This document shows positions 24,993 through 33,933 of a DNA stretch of 36,432 nucleotides, piece by piece. The position numbers and the translations under genes are program-made. The stretch's first letter is position 1. Each line of letters starts with the position of its first letter. The DNA comes from an uncultured Desulfuromonadales bacterium. GTDB lineage: Bacteria > Desulfobacterota > Desulfuromonadia > Desulfuromonadales > Geopsychrobacteraceae. The DNA is taken from positions 1 to 36,432 of the forward strand of contig CAMYNR010000069.1 in assembly GCA_947259715.1 (NCBI GenBank). Reading direction: 5' to 3'. The notes under the pieces are model-generated. The model ran no database searches. It was not told the origin of the DNA and saw only the letters and a list, made by a program, of their open reading frames with translations.

Positions 24993-25898
24993 CTAAAACG
25001 AACGATCAACAATATAACTGGCGATCTCGCGCAGCGGCCTGGCCGAAGCATCGAAAATCTCCAGAGAAGAAAATGCGATATCCCGTAACTCGCGGGCCCT
25101 CTCACGCGCGCCATCCAGGCCCAGCAGCGCCGGGTAGGTCGCCTTGCCACGCTGCTGGTCGCTGCCGACATCCTTGCCCAACTCCTGCTGGTCGGCAACG
25201 ATATCGAGAATGTCATCAGCGACCTGAAAAGCCAGCCCGGCAGCCTCGCCATAGCGGCAGAGTGCCCGCCGCTGCTGCGCATCAGCGCCGCCGATAATCG
25301 CGCCCGATTCGATCGCCGCCAGGATCAACGCGCCAGTCTTGTGGGTGTGGATATATTCGAGGGTCGGCAGATCAATCGGCTGACCTTCCGACTCCATATC
25401 GACCACCTGGCCGCCGACCATCCCCCGGGAACCGGAGCTGCGCGCCAGCAGATGGATCACCTCGCGACGAGCCTCGGTCGACAGATCTTTGAAAACATCG
25501 GGGTTGGAAAGCAGCAGAAACGCTTCGGTCAACAGGCCATCACCCGCCAGGATCGCGATCGCTTCGCCATACACCTTGTGGTTGGTCGGCTTGCCACGGC
25601 GAAAATCATCGTCGTCCATCGCCGGCAGGTCGTCATGAATCAGTGAATAGCTGTGGATCATTTCAATGGCGCAAGCTGCAGGCAGGACCTGGTGCGGCGA
25701 ACCGCCGACCGCTTCGCAGGCAGCCATCATCAGAATCGGGCGAATCCGCTTGCCCCCGGCAAAAACCGAATAGCGCATGGCATCGTGCAGACTGGCGGGC
25801 AGCATGTCGACGGCAGGCAAAAACCGATCCAGTGCTGATTCCGCCAACTGAATACGTTCCTGCAGGTAGGCCTGCAATTGCCACTCAGAGTTCGCCAT
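24993..25898 (-). CDS. ispA: Short-chain polyprenyl diphosphate synthase (farnesyl/geranyl diphosphate synthase)
   Basis: GGKRIRPILMMAACE, DDLPAMDDDDFRRGKPTNH, FQVADDILDIV. Confidence 0.95.
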   Translation of the reverse strand: MANSEWQLQAYLQERIQLAESALDRFLPAVDMLPASLHDAMRYSVFAGGKRIRPILMMAACEAVGGSPHQVLPAACAIEMIHSYSLIHDDLPAMDDDDFRRGKPTNHKVYGEAIAILAGDGLLTEAFLLLSNPDVFKDLSTEARREVIHLLARSSGSRGMVGGQVVDMESEGQPIDLPTLEYIHTHKTGALILAAIESGAIIGGADAQQRRALCRYGEAAGLAFQVADDILDIVADQQELGKDVGSDQQRGKATYPALLGLDGARERARELRDIAFSSLEIFDASARPLREIASYIVDRSF

Positions 25899-26115
25899 CA
25901 AATTTCTCCCGCTGCAGACTGTCATCATCCTTTTTCAACAATTGCTCCACCTGCAACTCAACATCAGTTAACGATTTACGGCAGATCTCCGCTTGTTTGA
26001 CGCCATCGGCAAAGACCTTGAGGGACTGATCAAGGGAGAGTTCTCCGCTTTCCAATTGGTTGACCGCACGCTCAAGTTTATCCAGGGCGGCTTCGAAGCC
26101 TTTTTTTGCTGCCAT
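25885..26115 (-). CDS. xseB: Exodeoxyribonuclease VII small subunit
   Basis: FEAALDKLERAVNQLESGELSLDQSLKVFADGVKQAEICRKSL. Confidence 0.95.
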   Translation of the reverse strand: MAAKKGFEAALDKLERAVNQLESGELSLDQSLKVFADGVKQAEICRKSLTDVELQVEQLLKKDDDSLQREKFDGEL

Positions 26116-26197
26116 GAGAATATTTCCACCCAAAATGAATAAAAGACTTATTATCGCCAGCGGCCGAAGTCAACGTCAACCCCCGCAGGCAAGAAAA

Positions 26198-27403
26198 TCA
26201 GTCGGTTTTTTCCGTTTCACCGACGATAGCACGAACCTCACTGCTTTGCAGCTGCAAGCGAAGTCGATTTCCCTCTTTCACCTGGTCGGCATCGCGCAGG
26301 ATCTCGCCGGTCTCCTCAACATGGACGATGGCATACCCGCGTCCCAGCACGGTTAGAGGTGACAGGTCGTCAAGCCGGGTCGCCAGGCCGGCAAGTTGCT
26401 GCTGAGAACGCTGCAACTGGGTCTGCAGGCCACGGTAAAGCTGCTCGGTCAGCTGCTCAAGTCTGAGGCGCTGCAGACGCAGTTGATCGACCGGACCTCG
26501 GAGACGTTTTTCCAATCCCTGCAGGCGACTCCTCCAAAGCTGCAGGTTGCCACGCATCTGACCCGCCAGGCGCAAAACCAGCTGGTCAAGATGCCTCTCC
26601 AGATCGAGGCGATTCTGTACCACCAGCTCGGCAGCAGCACTCGGCGTCGCGGCGCGCAGATCAGCGACCAGATCGGCAATGGAAACATCGACTTCATGTC
26701 CGACGGCGGAGATAATGGGAATTTTCGAGGCAGCGATAGCCCGCGCGACCGATTCCTCATTGAATGCCCAAAGATCCTCGCGCGAACCGCCGCCACGACC
26801 AACCAGCAAAACCTCGCAGCTCCCTTCTCGATTAAGATCGGCGATCGCAGCACTGATCTCTTCCGCGGCCCCCTCCCCCTGCACGCGGACTGCGCGCAGC
26901 AATACCTTGACGCCAGCAGAGCGGCGTTGCAACACATTAAGAATATCATGCAGCGCGGCGCCGGTTGCCGAGGTCACAACGCCAATCTGCCGAGGAAATT
27001 TTGGCAGAGGCTTTTTCCGCTCCTGGGCAAACAACCCTTCCTGCTGCAGCTTGGCCTGCAGCTGCTCGAAAGCCAACTGCAAACCACCTTGACCGACCGG
27101 TTCCAGGGCTTCGACGATCAGCTGGAGTTCGCCCCGTTGCGGATAGATCGACACGCGCCCGCGGCAGATAACCTCCATGCCGCTTTCAGGTTCAAAGCGC
27201 ATTGTCCGTGCCGCGCTGCGAAACATGGCGCAACGCAGCTGCGCCCGCTGATCCTTCAGAGTAAAGTAGCAGTGACCGGAGGCCGGGCGGGTAAAGCTGG
27301 CCAGCTCGCCCTGCACCAGGACTTCGACGAAATTATCTTCGACTGTCTCCTGCAGCAGGCTGACAAGTGCGGAAACTGAAATAATCTGCGGATGAGATGA
27401 CAA
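26198..27403 (-). CDS. xseA: Exodeoxyribonuclease VII large subunit
   Basis: OB-fold GELASFTRPASGHCYFTLKD; VLLVGRGGGSREDLWAFNEE; SAVGHEVDVSIADLVADLRAATPSAAAEL. Confidence 0.98.
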   Translation of the reverse strand: MSSHPQIISVSALVSLLQETVEDNFVEVLVQGELASFTRPASGHCYFTLKDQRAQLRCAMFRSAARTMRFEPESGMEVICRGRVSIYPQRGELQLIVEALEPVGQGGLQLAFEQLQAKLQQEGLFAQERKKPLPKFPRQIGVVTSATGAALHDILNVLQRRSAGVKVLLRAVRVQGEGAAEEISAAIADLNREGSCEVLLVGRGGGSREDLWAFNEESVARAIAASKIPIISAVGHEVDVSIADLVADLRAATPSAAAELVVQNRLDLERHLDQLVLRLAGQMRGNLQLWRSRLQGLEKRLRGPVDQLRLQRLRLEQLTEQLYRGLQTQLQRSQQQLAGLATRLDDLSPLTVLGRGYAIVHVEETGEILRDADQVKEGNRLRLQLQSSEVRAIVGETEKTD

Positions 27404-27455
27404 ACGCTTTACCTTTCCCTATTTTTTACAAATCTGCTGTCAGGGTTATTTGGAT

Positions 27456-27609
27456 ATGCACTTTACTCCGCTGGCCTGGGACCGGGCTCAGATGTTCCTT
27501 TGCAAGGGTGTCCGTCGCCTGGATGGCGACAATCCCCAGGGATGGGTTCATACGGCCCTGGAAATGGGAAAGCTGAGCCCGTTTCGCCGATTGGTTGAGC
27601 GAAGTGCAT
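27456..27609. ncRNA. Copy 2 of the two-copy structured intergenic element
   Basis: Nested complementary segments: ATGCACTT/AAGTGCAT, GGGCTCAG/CTGAGCCC, GTCGCC/GGCGAC, CCAGGG/CCCTGG; homologous to 10562-10703. Confidence 0.6.
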
Positions 27610-27621
27610 AGCCAGATAGGA

Positions 27622-28815
27622 TTAATACATGCGGGTCAAAGCAGAGGCCGGAACAAAATCGATCTGCTGCTGCTTCAACCAGGCCAGTTCCTGGCGGAAC
27701 GCTTCGATTGTCTCCGGATAGGGGTGGCAGATGGCGATCACCTCGCCTTTGACATCGGAAAGGCGCACCATCTCACGGATCTGGCGACGAATGTAGCCGA
27801 CATCCTCCTCGTTATCGAGGAAGATGTTGCGCACTGCCGTCGGCAGGCCCATTTTTCTGGCTTCATCATAGGCAACCGAGCCGGCGATGGTTTTGCTGTC
27901 AATAAAGAACTGGCCGCTCTGCCGCAGTTCATCGAGCACAATCCGCATCGGCTCCCTCTCTTCGGTATATCTTGAGCCCATGTGGTTATTTCCACCGACC
28001 GCCCCTGGGACAAGATCGATGTAGCGGCGTACCAGCTGGCGGATTTCCTGCTCCGTCTGCCCAAGCAGGAGGGCATTGGGACCCGGGTTTGCTCTTGGGT
28101 AACTTTTCGGCTGCATCGGCATATGGATCATATATTCGCGACCTGCCCGCTGCAGCAGTCTGGCCGCCCGGGTCGCTTTTTCACTCTCCGGCAGGATTGC
28201 CGGGGTGATCAACAGGTCAAGCTCAAGCAGGGTTTCGAAGGTTTTCAGTGAGCGCCCCATATCATCCATGATGACCGCTATCTTTGGCCTGGAGCTCTTG
28301 ACTTCCAGCGGGACCCGGTAACGAAGATTGAGGCGAAGCTCACCTTGCCAAAAAAGATTGATCTGTCCCTTGCGCGGTTGCAGGTCCAGCTGGACAGGGG
28401 CCCCGGTAGCAGTCAACTGCGAGGCGAGGTCGGTCAACCGGTCGGCCGGGGGGTAATCGCCGAACACCTGCAAACGCTGAACCTCCCCCTCGTTGGAAAG
28501 TTTTTTCCAGCCTTCTGAATCCCGACCGCTGAGCAGCTCATTTTCGATCACCTGGAGAATCTGTTGATAGCCATAGATCGGTTGTTTCGGCGCTGGCTCA
28601 GGTTGGATTTGCGGAAGCGGCTTTTCCTCGTAAGCAAATTCGCCCCGCGGCGAAAAATAGCTTTCCCGCAAAACCACAAGGGTAAACAGGCATACCGCAA
28701 CGAAAACCAGCAAAAAAATGCTGGCGAGCAGGATTTTCAGTTTTTGGCCGGTCAACAATGCCGGCTTTTTGCGAATGTTCTTTTTCCTGACGGAAGATTT
28801 CTTTTTGGCAGTCAT
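27622..28815 (-). CDS. Divergent polysaccharide deacetylase family protein (YibQ-like)
   Basis: PKIAVIMDDMGRSLKTFETLLELDLLITPAILPES...EYMIHMPMQPKSYP...GNNHMGSRYTEE. Confidence 0.9.
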   Translation of the reverse strand: MTAKKKSSVRKKNIRKKPALLTGQKLKILLASIFLLVFVAVCLFTLVVLRESYFSPRGEFAYEEKPLPQIQPEPAPKQPIYGYQQILQVIENELLSGRDSEGWKKLSNEGEVQRLQVFGDYPPADRLTDLASQLTATGAPVQLDLQPRKGQINLFWQGELRLNLRYRVPLEVKSSRPKIAVIMDDMGRSLKTFETLLELDLLITPAILPESEKATRAARLLQRAGREYMIHMPMQPKSYPRANPGPNALLLGQTEQEIRQLVRRYIDLVPGAVGGNNHMGSRYTEEREPMRIVLDELRQSGQFFIDSKTIAGSVAYDEARKMGLPTAVRNIFLDNEEDVGYIRRQIREMVRLSDVKGEVIAICHPYPETIEAFRQELAWLKQQQIDFVPASALTRMY

Positions 28816-28870
28816 CTATTTACACGATCTATTGCAAGAGAGAAGCATATGCACCTGAAGCAGTTTTTTC

Positions 28871-30172
28871 TCAGGCCGCAGACTGCTGGCGTTGCAGAAT
28901 TTCAAGCCCCTTGAGCAAGTCCAGAGCACGCATCAACTGGTAATCCTGGCGATCCTCCTCGGTCAATAAGCTGGTCCCAGGCTCCTCGCTCTCCGGTTGT
29001 TGATTGGAAAGCGGCTGGAAGTGGTTCTGAAGGTCTTTTTCCCGCATTTGCCGCCCATCGGCAGTTTGATCGATGGCGCTTGGCGGCACCAGGATATCCG
29101 GGCTGATCCCCCGTGCCTGGATAGAGATCCCATTCGGTGTGTAATATCGAGCAGTGGTCAGCCGCAAGCCGGTTTCCTCGCCCAGCGGGATCACTGTCTG
29201 CACCGACCCCTTGCCAAAACTGCGTTCACCGATGATAACCGCCCGATCACGGTCATGCAGCGCGCCAGCGACAATCTCCGAGGCGCTGGCGCTGCCACCG
29301 TTGATGAGCACGACCAGCGGATAGTTCGGCTCAGTCCCCTGAAGCTGGGCATTGAAGCGCAACTGGCTGCCTTCTTCACGGCCCTCGGTATAGACGATCA
29401 GACCCTCCTCCAGAAACAGATCGGAGACCGCGACAGCCTGATCAAGCAAGCCCCCGGGATTGTTCCGCAGATCGAGAATCAATCCATTCAGGTCAGCGCC
29501 ATTGACCTGTTTCAGCTTTAGTAAATGGTCATGCAGATCGGCTCCGGTGCGCGCCTGGAACTGGGCCAGCCGGACATAACCATAGCCGTCATCGAGCAGC
29601 CGGCTTTTGACACTTTGCAGATGGATGATATCTCGGGTAATGGTAAAAACCTGAGGTTTTTCAAACTCAGGCCGCCAGATGGTCAGATTGATCGACTCAC
29701 CTTTGGCGCCCCGCATCAGCCGGACCGCCTCCATGATTTCCATATCCTTGGTCGGCGTATCGGCGATCTGCAGAATCTGATCCCCGGCTTTGATCCCTGC
29801 CTTGAAGGCCGGGGTGTCCTCAATCGGTGAGACAACCGTCAAAATGCCATCCTTGATGGTAATTTCAATTCCCAGGCCGCCGAATTCGCCATGGGTATCG
29901 TCTTTCATTTCCTGATACATCTCCGGCGTTAAAAAGCTGCTGTGCGGGTCCAGGGTCACCAGCATGCCGCGGATGGCGCCATAAATCAGTTCGTTCAGAT
30001 CGACCTCCTCGACATAACTTTTGCGAATAATCGATAAAACGTCGGTGAACAGTTCCAGGGTCTGGTAATCCGCGTCTTGATCAGCTGCGGCCGGGTGAGT
30101 GAAATAGCCGTACGGCAGAACCAAACCGAGTAACAGAATAAAAATGAACAGCAGGCGTCTGAAACGAGCCAT
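28871..30172 (-). CDS. S41-family C-terminal processing peptidase (CtpA-like) with PDZ domain
   Basis: LILDLRNNPGGLLDQAVAVSDLFL; GGSASASEIVAGALHDRDRAVIIGERSFGKGSVQTV. Confidence 0.95.
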   Translation of the reverse strand: MARFRRLLFIFILLLGLVLPYGYFTHPAAADQDADYQTLELFTDVLSIIRKSYVEEVDLNELIYGAIRGMLVTLDPHSSFLTPEMYQEMKDDTHGEFGGLGIEITIKDGILTVVSPIEDTPAFKAGIKAGDQILQIADTPTKDMEIMEAVRLMRGAKGESINLTIWRPEFEKPQVFTITRDIIHLQSVKSRLLDDGYGYVRLAQFQARTGADLHDHLLKLKQVNGADLNGLILDLRNNPGGLLDQAVAVSDLFLEEGLIVYTEGREEGSQLRFNAQLQGTEPNYPLVVLINGGSASASEIVAGALHDRDRAVIIGERSFGKGSVQTVIPLGEETGLRLTTARYYTPNGISIQARGISPDILVPPSAIDQTADGRQMREKDLQNHFQPLSNQQPESEEPGTSLLTEEDRQDYQLMRALDLLKGLEILQRQQSAA

Positions 30173-30190
30173 GGGATTCTCCTCTGCAGT

Positions 30191-31339
30191 CTAACGACGT
30201 CTTAACCATTTTAGCGGATCAACCGGTGACCCATTATAACGAATTTCAAAATAGATGCTGTCTCGCCCTTCCAACCCGGAGTAGGCAACCAGATCTCCGG
30301 CCTTGACAGTCTCGCCAATCTTTCTTGCCAGGCGCGCCGCTTGGGCATAGAGGGTATGATAGCCGCCGGGATGACTGAGGATAATGAGGTTGCCATACCC
30401 TTTAAACCAATCGGCATAGACGACCTGACCAGCAGCCACGGCATGCATCGGCTGACCCTCGTTGGTTGCGATTTCAATGCCGTTACTCTCGTAGATGGTC
30501 CCCAGCTGCGGATCTTTTTGGGTGCCAAAACCAATAACCACCTTGCCTTTAACCGGCCAGTTCAGCCGACTTTTGCCGGCACCAAAGCCGGTGCCCTCAG
30601 CCTGTTTGCGACTGCGGGCCTGTTTGGCCTCAGCTTCAAGCTTTTTAATCAGCTGCTGCAGGCGCCCGGACTTCTCCCGCAAATTGGCCAATTCGCGCTT
30701 GAAGCGGCCCTTTTCCGAGCGAACCTGGCTGAGAATTTTCGCCTGCAAACGCTCGCCCTGTTTGACCGTCTGGCGTTCCTGCTGTTCCTGATCCATTAAG
30801 TTCTGCCACTGAATTTTCAATTCCTGATAGGCAGTCAATTGAACCTGATGTTGCTGCAGTGCTTGTCGGTATTCGCGAATTAAAACCTTATCCGCCTCCA
30901 GGACCCGGGTCAGATACTGATATTGCTGCACCAGTTCGGTTGGTGAGTCGGTGGAGAAGAGAATTTTCAGCAGACCAGCCTCACCCTCTTTATACAGAGC
31001 CACCAAACGCTTCTCGACCCGCCGGCTGATCTTCTGCATGGCCCGTTTGCTGCCATCGATCTCACTCTGCTGCTCTCTAAGCTGCTGTGACAGGACTTTC
31101 TGGTGCTTTCGTAGCTGTTTTATCCGCTCATCGATCTGCCGCAGGGTCCGCTGCAGAACCGCCAATTCACGGTTGACTGCCGTCTCCGCCTGTTGCTTGG
31201 TCGCCAGGCGACTCTGAACACTCTCCATCCTTTTCCGGATAGATTCAAGCTGACTGCGATTTTCCTGCAGGTTGGCGAAAGCCATTGCAGGAAAAGAAAG
31301 TCCAGCCAAAAGCAGAAAGAAGAAGCTTAGCTTGCTCAT
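30191..31339 (-). CDS. envC: EnvC-like murein hydrolase activator (coiled coil + LytM/M23)
   Basis: Long coiled coil, then GIEIATNEGQPMHAVAAGQVVYADWFKGYGNLIILSHPGGYHTLYAQ. Confidence 0.9.
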   Translation of the reverse strand: MSKLSFFFLLLAGLSFPAMAFANLQENRSQLESIRKRMESVQSRLATKQQAETAVNRELAVLQRTLRQIDERIKQLRKHQKVLSQQLREQQSEIDGSKRAMQKISRRVEKRLVALYKEGEAGLLKILFSTDSPTELVQQYQYLTRVLEADKVLIREYRQALQQHQVQLTAYQELKIQWQNLMDQEQQERQTVKQGERLQAKILSQVRSEKGRFKRELANLREKSGRLQQLIKKLEAEAKQARSRKQAEGTGFGAGKSRLNWPVKGKVVIGFGTQKDPQLGTIYESNGIEIATNEGQPMHAVAAGQVVYADWFKGYGNLIILSHPGGYHTLYAQAARLARKIGETVKAGDLVAYSGLEGRDSIYFEIRYNGSPVDPLKWLRRR

Positions 31340-31343
31340 GGCC

Positions 31344-32240
31344 CTAGATACGCACAAAACGCCGCAAAGAGGTCAGGCTACCAAGACTGCCGAGCAGCAC
31401 ACCCGCAGCGACCAGACCGAGCTGTTGATTAAAGCTCAAAAACAGCAGCTCAAAATTGGCCGGGGTCAGCCAGAAAGATTTGATGCTCTGTTCAATCAAG
31501 ATTTTGAACGAGCCAGCCAGAAAGACCAGCGCCAGCAGCCCACCGGCGAATCCCTGCAGTGCTCCTTCGAGCAGAAAGGGAATTTTTATAAAGCGCATGG
31601 TGGCACCAACCAGGGCCATGATTTCCAGTTCATCGCGCCGCGCATAAAGGGTCAGCTTGATGGTGTTGGAAACAATGAATAAGGCGGCAAACAGAAGAAA
31701 GCCACCGAGCACCATGCCGACAAAGCGCAACATATCGACAAAGGTGTTGAATCGCTCCAGCCACTGTTGACCATAGCGTAACTCGTCAACCTCGATGGTG
31801 CTTTCCAGCCTTTTAATGACCTGATCGATCCCCTTCTGGTTACGAAACTCCTTTTTCAAACCTAACTCGAAAGAGGCTGGAAGGATATTTCTGTCAACTC
31901 CTTCGAGTAAGCTGGCGTCCTCCCCAAGGCGCTTGCGAAAGCGCTTCAGTGCCTCATCCTGGGAGACAAATCTGGCTGTTTCCAGCTCAGGAAAAGCTTG
32001 CAGAGTCTGCAGCAGTCCAGGAAGTTCCTGCGGCTTGGGGGATTTTTCCAGGTAGGCAACCACCTGAACCTCTTGAGTCCAGCTGGCGGCAAGCTGTTCA
32101 ATATTGAGCACCACCAGAAAAAAGCTGGCGACCGTCGCCAGGGCAACGGCCATGGTCAAAACCGCTGCGCTGCAGAGCAGAGGCCATTGACGCATGTTGC
32201 GCAGCGCCCGACGAACAAAATAGCGGATATTTTCCAGCAC
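31344..32240 (-). CDS. ftsX: Cell division protein FtsX
   Basis: Four-TM topology; RFVSQDEALKRFRKRLGED; NTIKLTLYARRDELEIMALVGAT. Confidence 0.92.
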   Translation of the reverse strand: MLENIRYFVRRALRNMRQWPLLCSAAVLTMAVALATVASFFLVVLNIEQLAASWTQEVQVVAYLEKSPKPQELPGLLQTLQAFPELETARFVSQDEALKRFRKRLGEDASLLEGVDRNILPASFELGLKKEFRNQKGIDQVIKRLESTIEVDELRYGQQWLERFNTFVDMLRFVGMVLGGFLLFAALFIVSNTIKLTLYARRDELEIMALVGATMRFIKIPFLLEGALQGFAGGLLALVFLAGSFKILIEQSIKSFWLTPANFELLFLSFNQQLGLVAAGVLLGSLGSLTSLRRFVRI

Positions 32241-32279
32241 CGCTGGACCTCCGGAGTGCAGGTTGAGAAAGAGAAAGAT

Positions 32280-32954
32280 TCAGAGCTGATCGGGTTGATA
32301 ATCGCCGACCAGTTTGCCCTGGTCAAGAGTAATTACCCGGCGGGGAAAACGTTTTTGCAGACTGTGGTCGTGGGTCGCCAGCAGCACGGTGGTGCCGCGG
32401 GCATTGGCGCGCTTGAACAGCTCCATGATATCGAGGGTGACCTGCTGATCAAGGTTGCCACTCGGTTCATCCGCCAACAGAATCAGTGGATCGACCACCA
32501 GGGCTCGGGCGATGGCAATACGCTGCTGTTCGCCACCGGAAAGCTCCAGGGGCTTACGCTGCAGGCGATGTTCCAGGCCGACTTCCTTTAACGCCTGATA
32601 AACCTTCTTGCTGACCTCGTAGCGCTTCTTCCCCTGGGCTTCGAGGGCAAATGCAACATTTTCATAAACGGTGCGGCTTTGCAGCAGTTTGAAATCCTGA
32701 AAGACCACGCCGATTTTACGTCGCAAAAAGGGGATCTGCTTGCTGCTGATGCGCGTGACGTTCTGGTTGTTGATCAGAATCTGCCCTTTGGTCGGTTTCT
32801 CCGCCGCATAAAGCATACGCAAAAACGTCGACTTGCCAGCCCCGGAGGCCCCGGTCACATAGACGAAATCCCCCTTGGGTATCTGGATACTTAAATCCTT
32901 GACCGCAGCCGATTCGCCGCCATAGCTCTTGGTTACGTTGAACAACTGAATCAT
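32280..32954 (-). CDS. ftsE: Cell division ATP-binding protein FtsE
   Basis: [49 protein letters not shown]. Confidence 0.95.
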   Translation of the reverse strand: MIQLFNVTKSYGGESAAVKDLSIQIPKGDFVYVTGASGAGKSTFLRMLYAAEKPTKGQILINNQNVTRISSKQIPFLRRKIGVVFQDFKLLQSRTVYENVAFALEAQGKKRYEVSKKVYQALKEVGLEHRLQRKPLELSGGEQQRIAIARALVVDPLILLADEPSGNLDQQVTLDIMELFKRANARGTTVLLATHDHSLQKRFPRRVITLDQGKLVGDYQPDQL

Positions 32955-32958
32955 AGGC

Positions 32959-33375
32959 TTACCAGTCCCGGTAGGCTTCGCCGTTTAAGCCGACCAGATC
33001 GCTGCCACTGTGAACATCAAAGCAGCCACCAGCTGCCAATTGGCCGTTGTCGGCCGGTTCCGGTGGTTCGCAGACCCAGCTGTCCCGCTCCCGGGTGAAA
33101 GGGTCAACGGGGATGTCGCGAATATATTTGTTGTTGACCAGCTCATCAAGGCTATCGGGATATTTTCCCTGATCGGCGAAAAAAGCATCCAACGCCCGGC
33201 GCAGCTGGTAGAGGTCCTCGACCAGCACCGCCTCGCGGGCTTTGATCTGGCTGCGCTGATAGCTGGGGATGGCGATCGCCGCCAGAATACCGATAATCGT
33301 CATCACCGCCAGCAGTTCGAAGAGGGTAAAGCCACCCTTGCCGGTGAATTTTTTCCAGAATCGAGAGACCATCAA
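32959..33375 (-). CDS. Type II secretion/type IV pilus pseudopilin (GspG-like)
   Basis: KGGFTLFELLAVMTIIGILAAIAIPSYQRSQIKAREAVLVEDLYQLRRALDAFFADQGKYPDSLDEL. Confidence 0.92.
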   Translation of the reverse strand: MMVSRFWKKFTGKGGFTLFELLAVMTIIGILAAIAIPSYQRSQIKAREAVLVEDLYQLRRALDAFFADQGKYPDSLDELVNNKYIRDIPVDPFTRERDSWVCEPPEPADNGQLAAGGCFDVHSGSDLVGLNGEAYRDW

Positions 33376-33378
33376 AAA

Positions 33379-33921
33379 TTACCAGTCGCGATAGTAGGTT
33401 CCATCCAGGGCGATCTCATCGCTCTGGCTGTAAACATCGTAGATATCATTGCCACCCCAGACCGTAGTGTCTGGATCGTCGGCATAGGAGCGCAAGCCCC
33501 AGCCGTCATCATAGAGATCGAATGGATCTGTGGGGATTCGCCGCAGATATTTTCGCGGAAAATCATAAAGACCGCCCCATTCATCCCCCTCAATCAAATC
33601 TTCCAGCTCTTTCGGGTAGCCGGTTTCATTGACGGCGGTGATGATTTTCTTCTCCTCTTTGGCTTTATCGTAATCGGCCTTGTACTCATCAATCGCCGTT
33701 CGGATCAGGCGCAGATTCCGCCGCAGCTCCAATTCCTTGCTGCGGGTCACGGTCACCTCAGCCATGGGGATGACCACCGAAGCGAGAATCGCCATGATCG
33801 CCATAGCGATCACCAGTTCGATCAGCGACAGCCCGGCGCTATTCAGTTTCCAAGCTGGAAACCTCACAGTGACATCCGGAGTGTCCAGATGCTCACTATT
33901 TAGTCGACGCAGAGGATGCAT
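33379..33921 (-). CDS. Type II secretion pseudopilin (GspG-like) with leader region derived from the repeat
   Basis: AGLSLIELVIAMAIMAILASVVIPM; upstream SEHLDTPDVTVRFPAWKLNS encoded by repeat module C. Confidence 0.85.
   Translation of the reverse strand: MHPLRRLNSEHLDTPDVTVRFPAWKLNSAGLSLIELVIAMAIMAILASVVIPMAEVTVTRSKELELRRNLRLIRTAIDEYKADYDKAKEEKKIITAVNETGYPKELEDLIEGDEWGGLYDFPRKYLRRIPTDPFDLYDDGWGLRSYADDPDTTVWGGNDIYDVYSQSDEIALDGTYYRDW
33845..33903 (+). repeat. Module C copy of the modular hairpin repeat inside the pseudopilin 5' end
   Basis: AGTTTCCAAGCTGGAAACCTCACAGTGACATCCGGAGTGTCCAGATGCTCACTATTTAG vs 21380-21441 and 16158-16217. Confidence 0.8.
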
Positions 33922-33933
33922 GGAAATTGCCGC

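Noticed and set aside
26396-27379. 327-aa + strand ORF opposite xseA
   Set aside because: Fully antisense to a clear xseA; low-complexity Q/R-rich translation with no family pattern
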